This document shows positions 54,501-62,342 of a stretch of 64,000 nucleotides of DNA, one piece after another. Under the pieces are notes generated by a model. That model was not told the DNA's origin. It searched no databases and saw only the letters and a program-made list of their open reading frames with translations. Source of the DNA: Zoogloea dura (lineage in GTDB: Bacteria > Pseudomonadota > Gammaproteobacteria > Burkholderiales > Rhodocyclaceae); contig NZ_JABBGA010000022.1 of the NCBI RefSeq assembly GCF_012927165.1, forward strand, positions 24,958 through 88,957, written 5' to 3'. Each line of letters starts with the position of its first letter. Positions within the stretch are counted from its first letter, which is position 1. The translations under genes and the position numbers were made by a program.

Positions 54501-54946
54501 ACGCGGCCGTCGTGGAAGTCGCGGCCGCTCAGCAGCGGGCCGATGCGCAGGACCTCGACGGGCTGGGAGGCCAGGGGCAGGAACTTGTCCGGCGCCGGCG
54601 CGAGGCCCTTGTTGCGGGGATCGGAGCTGAGGTGGATGCGGCCCGCTGCGTCGAGGGTGCTGATCGAGCGCAGGTAAGGTGCATGGCGCAGCAGGCGGGA
54701 CAGGCCGGTGCTGCCCAGGTTGTCGCTGGCGGCCTGGATCAGGCTGGTGTCGATGATGTTGAAGCTTTGGGTCAAATGGTTTTCGAAGGCACGGGCGCTC
54801 ATCGCTGCGTTCTCGAAATGGTGCTGGATGCGCTCCGCGCGCAGGCGCCACAGGGCGTAGCCGGTCACGCTGCAGGCGCTGAAGGCGACGAGCAGCGTGA
54901 CGATGGCAAAGAGGGCGCGCCGGTGGCGGCGAGCCTGCAGGGGCAT
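51548..54946 (-). CDS. Membrane sensor PAS-GGDEF-EAL protein
   Basis: A 1132-residue c-di-GMP protein. TM helix near 12-35, extracytoplasmic sensor (about 40-285), second TM (IVGAVLLAALTLSGLYFI), then three PAS/PAC domains (about 325-690), a GGDEF domain with intact RLGGDEFVVLLDD and an EAL domain with GAEALVRWQHPRLG and DDFGTGYSSLAYLQHLPLDQ. Both catalytic motifs look complete, so it could make and break c-di-GMP. It is followed downstream by the periplasmic binding protein's gene cluster in the same direction (the binding-protein gene lies upstream), which may provide the ligand signal. Confidence 0.88.
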   Translation of the reverse strand: MPLQARRHRRALFAIVTLLVAFSACSVTGYALWRLRAERIQHHFENAAMSARAFENHLTQSFNIIDTSLIQAASDNLGSTGLSRLLRHAPYLRSISTLDAAGRIHLSSDPRNKGLAPAPDKFLPLASQPVEVLRIGPLLSGRDFHDGRVPGGSAPLSGFIPVLRDVRLPGDSWMSAAASVNADYFLNFYSAHVDPHRGTVDLLRYDGLLLLSTDEQARPGLSGPGQEVVARLSTSEIGSFEERQPDGRSTLTAYRASRAYPLVLVVRLDKEKVLDGWREEARRSAAIVGAVLLAALTLSGLYFIRFERLAREREADQARLRIAAIAFESQEGMVVTDADYTVLRINTAFTTITGFTAADVVGGSMNFMKSGLHDSSFYTAIRQHLALNGVWAGEILNRHKDGSIHPHFLTITAARDDEGRPTHYVGTLTDITERRRIEAERDELNRDFVSFLENTTDFIYFKDTDSRFRFCSQVLADITGHRSWRDLTGKHTLEVFPPDTGPIYHGEEIAIIRDGTPLIDKTDPYYDSTGRRGWINTCKWPIVDETGKVTGLFGISRDITAHMRTEIDLRIAAIAFESQEGMLITDASNTILRVNRAFTKITGYSEAEAVGQTPRLLRSGHHDRDFYASMYASLHSTGAWQGEIWNRRKNGEIYPEWMTISTVLDGEGNPSHYVASLTDITERKEAESEIRNLAFYDPLTQLPNRRLLLDRLRHTLATVARSKRHGALLFIDLDNFKTLNDTFGHDMGDLLLQKVADRLTGCIREGDTVARLGGDEFVVLLDDLHPAAADAGTQARIVGDKILATLNIPYDLAGHDYHCTPSIGITLFADHEGESDELMKRADLALYSAKAAGRNTMRFFDPEMQAAVSARAALEKELRIALQQQELRLYYQPQVNEHGAIIGAEALVRWQHPRLGLVTPASFIPLAEETHLIHPLGLWVLETACRQLTRWSSVPTRAHLVIAVNVSVRQFRQPDFVEQVCAVLDSSGADPRKLKLELTESLLLDDLEDVVAKMTALRARGISFALDDFGTGYSSLAYLQHLPLDQLKIDQSFVRDLDVHPNDAVIARSIVALARNLGLSVIAEGVETPLQRNLLAGLGCPAYQGYLFSPPLTREAFEIFAEEWEPESDERD

Positions 54947-54959
54947 GGCGCGGGCGGTC

Positions 54960-55760
54960 CTAGTTCTTGCTGACGCTGGTGGGCGCAGCGATGGGGTCGA
55001 GCTTGTGACGCCGGATGGCGGCCATCAGCTGGCCGTCCCGGGTGGCGTCGGCGAGGAACTGCTCCACACGCTCATGCCAGGGGCTGTCCCCCTGCTGCAT
55101 GGCATAGGCGTAGGGCGTCAGGTGGTAAGTGGCGGCGGGGGCCACCAGGCGGGCCCAGTCGGTTGTCTCCAGCATGCGCCGGCTGAAGGGGAAGTCGGTC
55201 ATGAACACGTCGGCGCGTCCCGACTCCACCTCCTGCTCGCGGCCCTGGGTGGTGTCGGTGACCAGCAGGGTGGCCTGGCGCAGCTTGTCCCGCATGATCG
55301 GCTCGTGCAGGGTGCCCTTGGCCACGGCAACCACCACGCCGGGCTTGTCGATGTCGTCCCAGGTCCGGATCCGCCGATTGCTCTTGGTGGTGATGGCGTA
55401 GATGTCGCTCACCAGGTGGGGGCGGGTGAAGTGCAGCTTCTCGCTCCGCTGCGGGGTGATCCCGATGGCGAACATGGCGATGTCGCAACGGTCCTGAGTC
55501 ACGTCGCTGATCAACTGGGCGAAGGAGCTGTCCACGAAGCGCACCGCCACGTTCAGGTCGCGGGCGAGGGCCCGGGCCATGTCGATGTCGATGCCTTCCA
55601 GTTGCTGTGTCTTGGGGTTGCGGTAGGAGATGCCGTAGTAGTCCGGCCAGATGCAGACCCGCATTTCGCGGGCCGCCAGCACCCGGTCGAGATGGCCTCC
55701 CGCCGCCTGGCCCGCGCCGGCCACGGCGATCAGCCCGACAGCCGCGAGCACGCGTCTCAT
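54960..55760 (-). CDS. Periplasmic solute-binding protein (amino-acid type, SBP family 3)
   Basis: A 266-residue protein with a signal peptide (VLAAVGLIAVAGAGQAAGG) and the SBP_bac_3 pattern: GIDIDMARALARDLNVAVRF, then MFAIGITPQRSEKLHFTRPH and VVAVAKGTLHEP. No permease or ATPase gene is near. It lies just upstream, in the same direction, of the GGDEF/EAL gene (13-bp gap), so it may be a ligand sensor for that membrane protein rather than a transport component. Ligand unknown. Confidence 0.82.
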   Translation of the reverse strand: MRRVLAAVGLIAVAGAGQAAGGHLDRVLAAREMRVCIWPDYYGISYRNPKTQQLEGIDIDMARALARDLNVAVRFVDSSFAQLISDVTQDRCDIAMFAIGITPQRSEKLHFTRPHLVSDIYAITTKSNRRIRTWDDIDKPGVVVAVAKGTLHEPIMRDKLRQATLLVTDTTQGREQEVESGRADVFMTDFPFSRRMLETTDWARLVAPAATYHLTPYAYAMQQGDSPWHERVEQFLADATRDGQLMAAIRRHKLDPIAAPTSVSKN

Positions 55761-55918
55761 TGTTGCTTTCCGGGCTGGGCGGGGATAACCATGGGCAGGG
55801 CCAAAGTGGGGCAGACGATGAAAGATTCGCGCATTCTATGCAAACAACTGTGTCCGGACCAGCCGCGACAACCCGGATCTGCGCAGCGGTGTGACCTTGT
55901 GCGCGGCCATGCCGGTGG

Positions 55919-56647
55919 CTACATCACCTTGACTGCCCGCCCGATGAAGCGCACCGGACCCGTGGGCTTGCCGATGGGTGAGCCGCCGCGGGGTTCCAGG
56001 GTCAGCTCGAACAGCTGGTTGGGCTGCAGGGCGGGGAGGGCGTCGAGGGGGACGCTCAGGCTGCGTCCCGGGGTCACCAGGCCAAGGGATACCGGTGCCT
56101 TCCAGTCGTCGGCCTTGGTCCAGAACTGCAGGGTCTTGTCGGCGGGTACTTCGATGGTGGCCAGCGGAATCAGCTCGACCCGTTGCGGCGAACTGGCCTG
56201 CACCACCCAGCCCGGTGCCCGGTCATCGGGGGCGACCAGCACCACCATGAAGCGGGTTGCCGGCGGGGCTTCGGCGAGGCGGCCGGCCAGCACCACGGCC
56301 AGCAGCGCGGCCGTTGCCAGGCCGCCCGCAGCGAGGCTGCGCCACAGTGCGAGCGTATCCCAGCCCCGCCACCAGTTGGTGGCCCGTGGCGTGGTGGCCT
56401 GAGGGCGGGCGTTGAGGCTGCGTTCGATGCGTTGCCACAGGCGGGGCGACGGGCTGAGCGGATCGGCCAGGCCGGCCAGGGGCAGCAGGCGCTCCTCCCA
56501 GGCCAGCACGGCGGCGCGCAGTACGGCATCGTTGTCGAGACGGGCCTCCACCTCGCGGCGGGCCGCCGCCGACAGGGTGCCCAGCACGTATTCTCCGGCC
56601 AGTTCATGGGTTTCCGGCGGGATGGCGCGGTGCGCTGCGGGGCTCAT
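55919..56647 (-). CDS. Anti-sigma factor, RskA-like
   Basis: A 242-residue protein. The N-terminal ~80 residues (HELAGEYVLGTLSAAARREV, EARLDNDAVLRAAVLAWEER) form the zinc-finger-like anti-sigma domain of the ChrR/RskA type. One TM helix (LAAGGLATAALLAVVLAG) follows, and then a periplasmic RskA-type domain ending near GKPTGPVRFIGRAVKVM. The ATG at 56647 overlaps the sigma stop (ATGA), chosen over an ATG 9 bases upstream. It holds the sigma factor inactive at the membrane until a signal releases it. Confidence 0.85.
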   Translation of the reverse strand: MSPAAHRAIPPETHELAGEYVLGTLSAAARREVEARLDNDAVLRAAVLAWEERLLPLAGLADPLSPSPRLWQRIERSLNARPQATTPRATNWWRGWDTLALWRSLAAGGLATAALLAVVLAGRLAEAPPATRFMVVLVAPDDRAPGWVVQASSPQRVELIPLATIEVPADKTLQFWTKADDWKAPVSLGLVTPGRSLSVPLDALPALQPNQLFELTLEPRGGSPIGKPTGPVRFIGRAVKVM

Positions 56648-57210
56648 GACAGGCACTCCCGCAGGGCGGCCAGGCTGCGTTTGATCCAGGCCTTCACGGT
56701 GCCCAGCGGGGCTTCCAGGCGCCGGGCGATCTCGCTGTGGGAGAGGCCATCCACATAGGCGTGAAGAATGCAGTTGCGACGCACCGGCTCGAGGCGCTCC
56801 AGGCAGGGGCCGATGCGCCCGGCGCTGGCCTGCCAGGCAAAGGCATCGGCCATGTCCTGCCAGGCTTCCAGAGAGGCCTGGGCATCCAGCGCGGTGGCGG
56901 TGTCGTCGTCCACCGTGATCTCGCGGCGGGCATCACGCACGGCATTGAGGGCCAGATTGCGGGCGACGCTGTAGATCCAGCCGCGGGCTGAGCCCAGGGC
57001 AGGGTTGAAGCTGGCGGCGCGGGTCCAGATATTGACGCAGGCGTCGTGCACGATGTCCTCGGCCAGGGCTTGATCCCTCACGATGCGCATCACCACGCCG
57101 AGCAGGCGCGCGCCTTCCTGCTCGTAGAGCTGCTGCAGGGCCGCACGCTCGCCCGCGGCGCAGGCGAGGAGGGCGGCTTGATAGTCGAAGTCGGCGGTGG
57201 AGGCGGGCAC
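56644..57210 (-). CDS. ECF-family RNA polymerase sigma factor, SigK-like
   Basis: A 188-residue ECF sigma. Region 2 contains LLGVVMRIVRDQALAEDIVH and SARGWIYSVARNLALNAVRD; region 4 has LEPVRRNCILHAYVDGLSHS and ends LGTVKAWIKRSLAALRECL. The gene is coupled to the anti-sigma gene. Together they form a typical envelope- or stress-response pair; the DUF3455 gene lies just upstream in the same direction and may belong to the regulon. Confidence 0.9.
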   Translation of the reverse strand: MPASTADFDYQAALLACAAGERAALQQLYEQEGARLLGVVMRIVRDQALAEDIVHDACVNIWTRAASFNPALGSARGWIYSVARNLALNAVRDARREITVDDDTATALDAQASLEAWQDMADAFAWQASAGRIGPCLERLEPVRRNCILHAYVDGLSHSEIARRLEAPLGTVKAWIKRSLAALRECLS

Positions 57211-57284
57211 GGTGAGGCGCTTTCGGGCGGGCTGCCGGCGGATGCGTCAGCGACCGCCCGATTCTAACCGAGGGCGCCGGGGCC

Positions 57285-57827
57285 TCAGACCGGCTTCCAG
57301 AAGATGTAGTCAGCCTGGTAGGTGACGGTTTCCCGTTTGCCGCGGGAGCCGGCCGAACATTCGGAGGCGGGCGCCACGCCGCCCTTCAGGGCGACCCGCT
57401 GGATGTAGCTGACACCGCTCAGGGCGCCGTTGCCGCTGGCTGGATTGGCCTTGACCAGCTGGAGGGGCAGGTTGCCGGCGCCGGACGGGGCGACGGCGAC
57501 CTGAGTGCCGGTGAGCTTTGAGCCGTCACCGGCCTCCCAGGTGGCGGGCGGGCCATAGTAGCTGCCCAGCACCTGCCCGGCGCGATCCTTGAGGACCGCC
57601 CGGGGGCCGACGAAGACCCACTCGGTCTGGCCCGGAGCATTGGCCTTGTCGCGGCACTCGTAGGTGATTTCGCCGCTGCCGACGGTCTCCCAGGCGACCT
57701 GGTGACCAGCAGGTACCTTGACGGGGTCGGGCAGGCTGTCCTGGCTGAAGCGGGGACTCATCGACCCGATGGTGGAGCAGGCGCCGAGGGTCAGGGCGGA
57801 CAGCAGGATGGTGAAGGTGGTTTTCAT
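57285..57827 (-). CDS. DUF3455 lipoprotein
   Basis: A 180-residue protein with a lipoprotein signal (TFTILLSALTLGACST; lipobox LGAC, Cys17). The mature part contains YECRDKANAPGQTEWVFVGP and DRAGQVLGSYYGPPATWEAG, the DUF3455 pattern. The ATG at 57827 follows GGAGAG. Role unknown; located in the envelope. It precedes the ECF sigma/anti-sigma genes and may be a target of that system. Confidence 0.78.
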   Translation of the reverse strand: MKTTFTILLSALTLGACSTIGSMSPRFSQDSLPDPVKVPAGHQVAWETVGSGEITYECRDKANAPGQTEWVFVGPRAVLKDRAGQVLGSYYGPPATWEAGDGSKLTGTQVAVAPSGAGNLPLQLVKANPASGNGALSGVSYIQRVALKGGVAPASECSAGSRGKRETVTYQADYIFWKPV

Positions 57828-57959
57828 TTTTTCTCTCCGTGGGGAAGGGGGGCGAGCAGCGCGGGAGGCTGCTGAGTTCACTACCCGTGGAGAGGGCAAC
57901 TGGATGCACCTGGCGAAAAAAATTCCGGGGGGGCGAAGCAGCCCGGTTCGGCACCAGGA

Positions 57960-59777
57960 TCAGGCAGCACCGCCGTCGGAGGCGGTTAGGGCGGCGGCGG
58001 CCAGCATCGCCCGGGCGTCGCTGCATTGCCCCGGAGCGGGCGCGATGCCCACCCGGGCCTGCAGGGCGATGGGGTGGCCGTCGATGCGCAGCGGCTTGCC
58101 GGCCATTCCTGCCAGGGCGTCGGCGAGGTGCTGCAGTCCTTCCGGTGAGGCTGCGTCTGCCGGACCGGGGCTGGCCCAGGCCAGGGAGGGGGGGCGGAAG
58201 TCGCTCACCAGGATGGCAAAGCCATTGCCGTGGCGGGCGACCCCGTTGCAATCGTTCTGCACGACGCGCAGGCGCTTGCCAACTTCCACCATGACCCGTT
58301 CGGCCATGGCCGGGCCATGGGTGGCGGCGATCTCCTCGAGCGGGGTGACGCTGAGGTGGAGGAGGGCGAAGGGATAGCCGGCGAAGGCGGAATGGACAAA
58401 CAGGTGCTGCAGCCGGTCCAGAAACAGGCTGAAACCGAGCAGGCCGGTGGCGTTGTCGAAGAACAGGCGGCGGCGGGCTTCTTCCTGGGCCCCGCGGCTG
58501 CTGTCCACGTCGGTGATGAAGCCTTCCAGGCCGAGGAACTCGCCGCGGCTGGAATGGATGCCGCGCCCCTGCTCCCAGACCCAGCGGGTCTGCCCGTCCC
58601 GGTCCACGATGCGGTAGCTGAGCTCGTAGCGCTCGCGCCGGGTCAGGCGCATCTGCACGTAGTTCCAGACGAAATCCCGGTCTTCCGGGTGGATCAGGTC
58701 GGCAAAGCTGGCCGACTGGTTGTCCACCAGCTCGAGCGGGGTGTAGCCGGTCAGCTCGAAGCTGCCCTCGCTGACGAATTCCATGGTCCAGTGCTTGTCG
58801 TTCTGGCCGCGGTAGATCATCCCCGGCAGGTTGTCGAGCATGGTGTGCAGGCTGCGTCGCTGGGCGCGCAGGGCTTCTTCGTTGCGCCGCCGCTGGTCGA
58901 TGTCGAGCAGCATGCCGACGATGCCGGTCTCGCCGCTGGCGGGGAGGTCGAGGGCCCAGGCCCGCAATTCAACCCAACGCGGGCCCAGCGCCCGCCCTGC
59001 CAGGGTGCGGACCTCCAGGCTCAGGCTGTCCCTTTCCCCGGCCTGCAACTGACGCAGGCCCTTGGTGAGGGCGTTCCGGTCTTCCAGGTGGAAGAGCGGC
59101 AGAAAGGGCTGGAAGAGGCTGTCGGCCACCGGCCGGCCGGTGGCTCTTTCCCATTGGGGGTTGAGCCAGGTCACCAGGAGCTGGTTGTCCAGGGCAAACA
59201 GGATCTCGCCTGCGAAGTGGGACAGGCGATTGCCCCACTGGCTGTCGGGGCCGCTGGCGGGGAGTGCGTCGGGGGTGTCGAACTGCAGCAGGGTGACCGT
59301 GGACCGGTCGCCGCGGAAGAGGCTGGCGCGGGCCAGCCAGGGCACGCCGTCGGCCCGCAGCAGGGTCAGCACGCCGGCGTCGCCGGAGGCGGTGCCGGCG
59401 CCCAGCAGGGCGGCCAGTCGGCGATGGTGCTTGGGGTGCACGATGTTGTCGAGGGGCATGCCCAGCACTTCGTCGCTGCGGGATTCCAGGCCGAGCACCT
59501 TGAGCAGGGCCTGGTTGGCGTGGGCGATGCGCCCGCCCTCCGCGAGCAGGGCCGGTTGTCCGCTGTGCTGGGCGAACTGGGTGAGGGGCCGCCCGGTGCC
59601 GTCCGGGCCGAGGGGGCGCGACTGGACCTGGGTGCGGGGTCCGAAACGCAGGCCGGCCCAGGCCATCGCGGGCAAGGCGCAGACGGCCCAGACCACGCTG
59701 GCGGGCGGTCCGGCCTCTCCGAGGGCAAGGCATGCGAGGGCGGAGGCCAGCAGGGTGGCAACGAGATAGAGCGTCAT
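57960..59777 (-). CDS. PAS-domain protein with degenerate GGDEF domain
   Basis: A 605-residue protein (or 625 from a GTG at 59837). Two short hydrophobic helices at the N-terminus, then three PAS-like regions (about 70-440), and a C-terminal GGDEF-fold domain. In place of GGDEF the sequence is ARHGNGFAIL, so cyclase activity is unlikely; the domain may bind GTP or c-di-GMP instead. The start at 59777 begins at the first TM helix. It is divergent from the histidine kinase gene with a shared ~200-bp upstream region, so it could be part of the same signalling unit. Confidence 0.75.
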   Translation of the reverse strand: MTLYLVATLLASALACLALGEAGPPASVVWAVCALPAMAWAGLRFGPRTQVQSRPLGPDGTGRPLTQFAQHSGQPALLAEGGRIAHANQALLKVLGLESRSDEVLGMPLDNIVHPKHHRRLAALLGAGTASGDAGVLTLLRADGVPWLARASLFRGDRSTVTLLQFDTPDALPASGPDSQWGNRLSHFAGEILFALDNQLLVTWLNPQWERATGRPVADSLFQPFLPLFHLEDRNALTKGLRQLQAGERDSLSLEVRTLAGRALGPRWVELRAWALDLPASGETGIVGMLLDIDQRRRNEEALRAQRRSLHTMLDNLPGMIYRGQNDKHWTMEFVSEGSFELTGYTPLELVDNQSASFADLIHPEDRDFVWNYVQMRLTRRERYELSYRIVDRDGQTRWVWEQGRGIHSSRGEFLGLEGFITDVDSSRGAQEEARRRLFFDNATGLLGFSLFLDRLQHLFVHSAFAGYPFALLHLSVTPLEEIAATHGPAMAERVMVEVGKRLRVVQNDCNGVARHGNGFAILVSDFRPPSLAWASPGPADAASPEGLQHLADALAGMAGKPLRIDGHPIALQARVGIAPAPGQCSDARAMLAAAALTASDGGAA

Positions 59778-59978
59778 GGGGCCGGGCTCGGCGAGCCGTT
59801 CTGGGTGATTGTCCGGGCTTGGGCAAGCAGGTTTCACTCCATGTCTGCGGGCTGGGGCGCGGAATTCCAGATGGCATGAAGTTTCCTGTAGGGCGCGAAT
59901 GTTGCTTTTTAGTTGCTGTTCGCCGGCCCGGCATTTCTGTGTTCACTGACCCTCATCGTGCTCGATCGCTTTCCGCTC

Positions 59979-61481
59979 ATGTCCCGCTTGTGCCTGATCC
60001 TGGCCTGTCTGGCCAGTCTGGCAGCCGGGCTTTATTTCAGCGCCGGACTGACGGTGAGGCTCGAACTCTCCGCCCGGGCTGATCCGGCAGGCCCTGCTGC
60101 GGCGCGTCTGGCCGGGGTGGAGTTGATGACTGCCGTGCTGGCCTTGCTGTTCGTCGTCGGCTGCGCGCTGATCCTGCGCGGAGGCTGGAAGGCGCTGGTG
60201 GAACGCACTGATATCGCGCTCGCCCGGGTCTCCGCGCACACCGCTGGTGCGGCCGTCGCTCCGGAACAGGGCGGCGACGAGATCGACCGGCTGGCGCGGG
60301 CCCTTGATGCTGTGGCCACCCAGCTCGCCTGCGGCCTGGCGGACGGGGAGCGCCTGTCGCGCCATGCTCTCGAGCAGGAGCGCTTCGCGGTGCGCTCCCT
60401 GGAGTTCATTTACCGGGCCTGTGCCAGCCTGGCGGGAAACAATGCCAGTGCCCCGTGGCTCACCGCCCTGCTCGAGGACATGCTTGATTGCCTGCAGGCC
60501 CGCTGCTGCTCACTGGCCTTGTTCGAGCAGGTGGCCGAGGGCCTGGGCGTGCCGGAGGCGCTGGGCGCGCCCCGCCTGGCCCGCCTGCTCGACGAGTTCG
60601 ATGCGGAGTCCCTGGCCCGCAGCGGGGGCCTGCGCCGTTCCGATTCAGGCCCCGATGGAGAGATCGTCGAGCTGGCCGTGCCGGTGCGGGATGCAGGTGA
60701 AACCTACGGTGTGCTGATCGTCGAGGCGCCGGGCGACTTCCTGTTCGAAAGCCGTCACCGGCGCCTGGTGGATGCGGTGGCCGGGCTGTTCGCCCTGTCC
60801 CTGGGCAATCTGCAGAGAAACCAGCGGCGCCGGCGCCTGGCCCTGATGGACGAGCGCAACGCGATTGCCGGGGAGCTGCATGACTCCCTTGCCCAGGCCC
60901 TGTCGTACATGAAGCTGCAGATAGCCCGACTCCAACTGGAGATCGGCCGCAACTGCGATGCCTGCGAGCCGAGCGGGCGGGTGCTGGAGATCTCCGGGGA
61001 GATCAAGAACGGGCTCGACAGCGCCTACCGGCACCTCCGCGAGCTGCTCTCGGCCTTCCGGACGAGCATGCCGCCCGGTGGTCTGCAGCAGGCCCTGCGG
61101 GAGGTGGTGGAGGAGTTGTCGGCCCGGGCCGGCACCGAGATCAGCCTGGATTTCCGGCTGGGTGACACGCCCCTGTCGGTGAACGAGGAGTTCCATTTGC
61201 TGCAGATCGTCCGCGAGGCGCTCACCAATGTGATCCGCCACGCGCGGGCCGACCATGCCCTGATCCGCCTCGAGCGGAGCCCCGAGGGGGAGGTGGTGGT
61301 CCAGGTGGAGGACGACGGCCGGGGTATTGCTCCGGACAGTGGCGGCGAAGGTCATCACGGCCTCTCCATCATGCGTGAGCGGGCCCGGCAACTGAGCGGC
61401 AGCCTGACGCTGGCCCCCGGGGCCGACAACACCGGCACCTGCGTGGAAATGCGCTTCCGCCCCCGGGCGGTGCCCACATGA
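59979..61481 (+). CDS. NarX-type sensor histidine kinase
   Basis: A 500-residue kinase with two TM helices (about 1-20 and 45-65), a HAMP-like linker, a GAF-like domain (about 120-270), and a HisKA_3 dimerisation domain with the phospho-acceptor His in DERNAIAGELHDSLAQALSY. The C-terminal ATPase has the N-box IVREALTNVIRHAR and EDDGRGI. ATG at 59979; TTG/GTG starts upstream (59913, 59958) are possible. It is followed 28 bp later by the NarL-type regulator, so the two make one system. The signal is unknown. Confidence 0.88.
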   Translation: MSRLCLILACLASLAAGLYFSAGLTVRLELSARADPAGPAAARLAGVELMTAVLALLFVVGCALILRGGWKALVERTDIALARVSAHTAGAAVAPEQGGDEIDRLARALDAVATQLACGLADGERLSRHALEQERFAVRSLEFIYRACASLAGNNASAPWLTALLEDMLDCLQARCCSLALFEQVAEGLGVPEALGAPRLARLLDEFDAESLARSGGLRRSDSGPDGEIVELAVPVRDAGETYGVLIVEAPGDFLFESRHRRLVDAVAGLFALSLGNLQRNQRRRRLALMDERNAIAGELHDSLAQALSYMKLQIARLQLEIGRNCDACEPSGRVLEISGEIKNGLDSAYRHLRELLSAFRTSMPPGGLQQALREVVEELSARAGTEISLDFRLGDTPLSVNEEFHLLQIVREALTNVIRHARADHALIRLERSPEGEVVVQVEDDGRGIAPDSGGEGHHGLSIMRERARQLSGSLTLAPGADNTGTCVEMRFRPRAVPT

Positions 61482-61509
61482 ATTTCATCAAGACTTGAGG
61501 AGACAACCC

Positions 61510-62208
61510 ATGGACCCTTCTGAAACGATGCCTGGAGCAGCCGGTGAGGTGCCGCCCATCCGCCTGGTGGTGGTGGATGACCACGCCCTGTTCCGCAAGG
61601 GCATCGGCCAGCTGCTTTCGATGTATGCCGACATCCGGGTGGTGGCCGAGGCGGCCTCGGGGGCCGACGGCATCGAGGCGGTGCTCACCCATCGTCCCGA
61701 TGTGGCCCTGGTGGACCTGCACATGAAGGGCCTCGACGGAATCTCTGTGGTGCGCGCCCTGCAGGCCGCCGGCTCACCGACCCGGCTGGTCATGCTCACG
61801 GTGTCAGACTCCAGCTTTGATGTGATGGAGGCCCTCAAGGCAGGGGCCAGCGGCTACCTCCTCAAGGACATGGAGCCGGACGAGTTCTGCCTCAAGCTGC
61901 GCCAGGTGGCGGCGGGGGGCACGGTGCTGTCGGCCGAGGTGGGGGGCTTGCTGGCCAAGCCCCAGCCCGCCGCCCGGGAGAACATCGACGTCGGCTGGGC
62001 CTCCCTCACCGCCCGCGAGCAGGAGACCCTTGAGCTGGTCTCCAAGGGCGCCTCCAACAAGATCGTGGCGCGCTCCCTGGGCATCGCCGAGAGCACGGTG
62101 AAGGTGCACGTCAAGCACGTGCTGCAGAAGCTCAATCTGCGCAACCGTTTCGAGGCTGCGGTGTGGCTGCGGGAGTTGCGGGAGGGTGACAGGAACGCCG
62201 CCGTGTAG
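61510..62208 (+). CDS. NarL/FixJ-family response regulator
   Basis: A 232-residue regulator. The receiver domain has the acidic pair VVVDDH, phospho-acceptor Asp in DVALVDLHMKGLDGIS and Lys in SGYLLKDMEPDEF. The LuxR-type HTH (about 165-225) has TAREQETLELVSKGASNKIV and AESTVKVHVKHVLQKLNLRN. The ATG at 61510 follows AGGAG; a TTG at 61495 adds only five residues. It lies directly upstream of the GcvT-like gene and is the best local candidate to bind the TAC..CCAAAGT-type sites found before the amine genes; this is inference. Confidence 0.9.
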   Translation: MDPSETMPGAAGEVPPIRLVVVDDHALFRKGIGQLLSMYADIRVVAEAASGADGIEAVLTHRPDVALVDLHMKGLDGISVVRALQAAGSPTRLVMLTVSDSSFDVMEALKAGASGYLLKDMEPDEFCLKLRQVAAGGTVLSAEVGGLLAKPQPAARENIDVGWASLTAREQETLELVSKGASNKIVARSLGIAESTVKVHVKHVLQKLNLRNRFEAAVWLRELREGDRNAAV

Positions 62209-62259
62209 GGGGTGGAGGGATTGAGCCGGGGGCGGAGCCGACCGCCCTCTCCCTGAAGT

Positions 62260-62275
62260 AGTACCAGAGTAGTAT
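62260..62275 (+). promoter_or_regulatory. AGTACCA-N4-AGTAT site upstream of the GcvT-like gene
   Basis: AGTACCAGAGTAGTAT, 68 bp before the ATG of the GcvT-like gene. It matches the site before APC copy 1 at AGTACCA and AGTAT with four differing central bases, in the same orientation to the gene. Confidence 0.45.
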
Positions 62276-62342
62276 TTCCCGCCGCCGCCCCGGCTGGCCT
62301 AATGAACTCATACCCCAACCCCTTTCCTGCAAGGAGTTTCAG

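Noticed and set aside
58230..59879. Long plus-strand frame opposite the PAS/GGDEF-like gene
   Set aside because: Same shadow pattern; the minus-strand gene has clear PAS domains.
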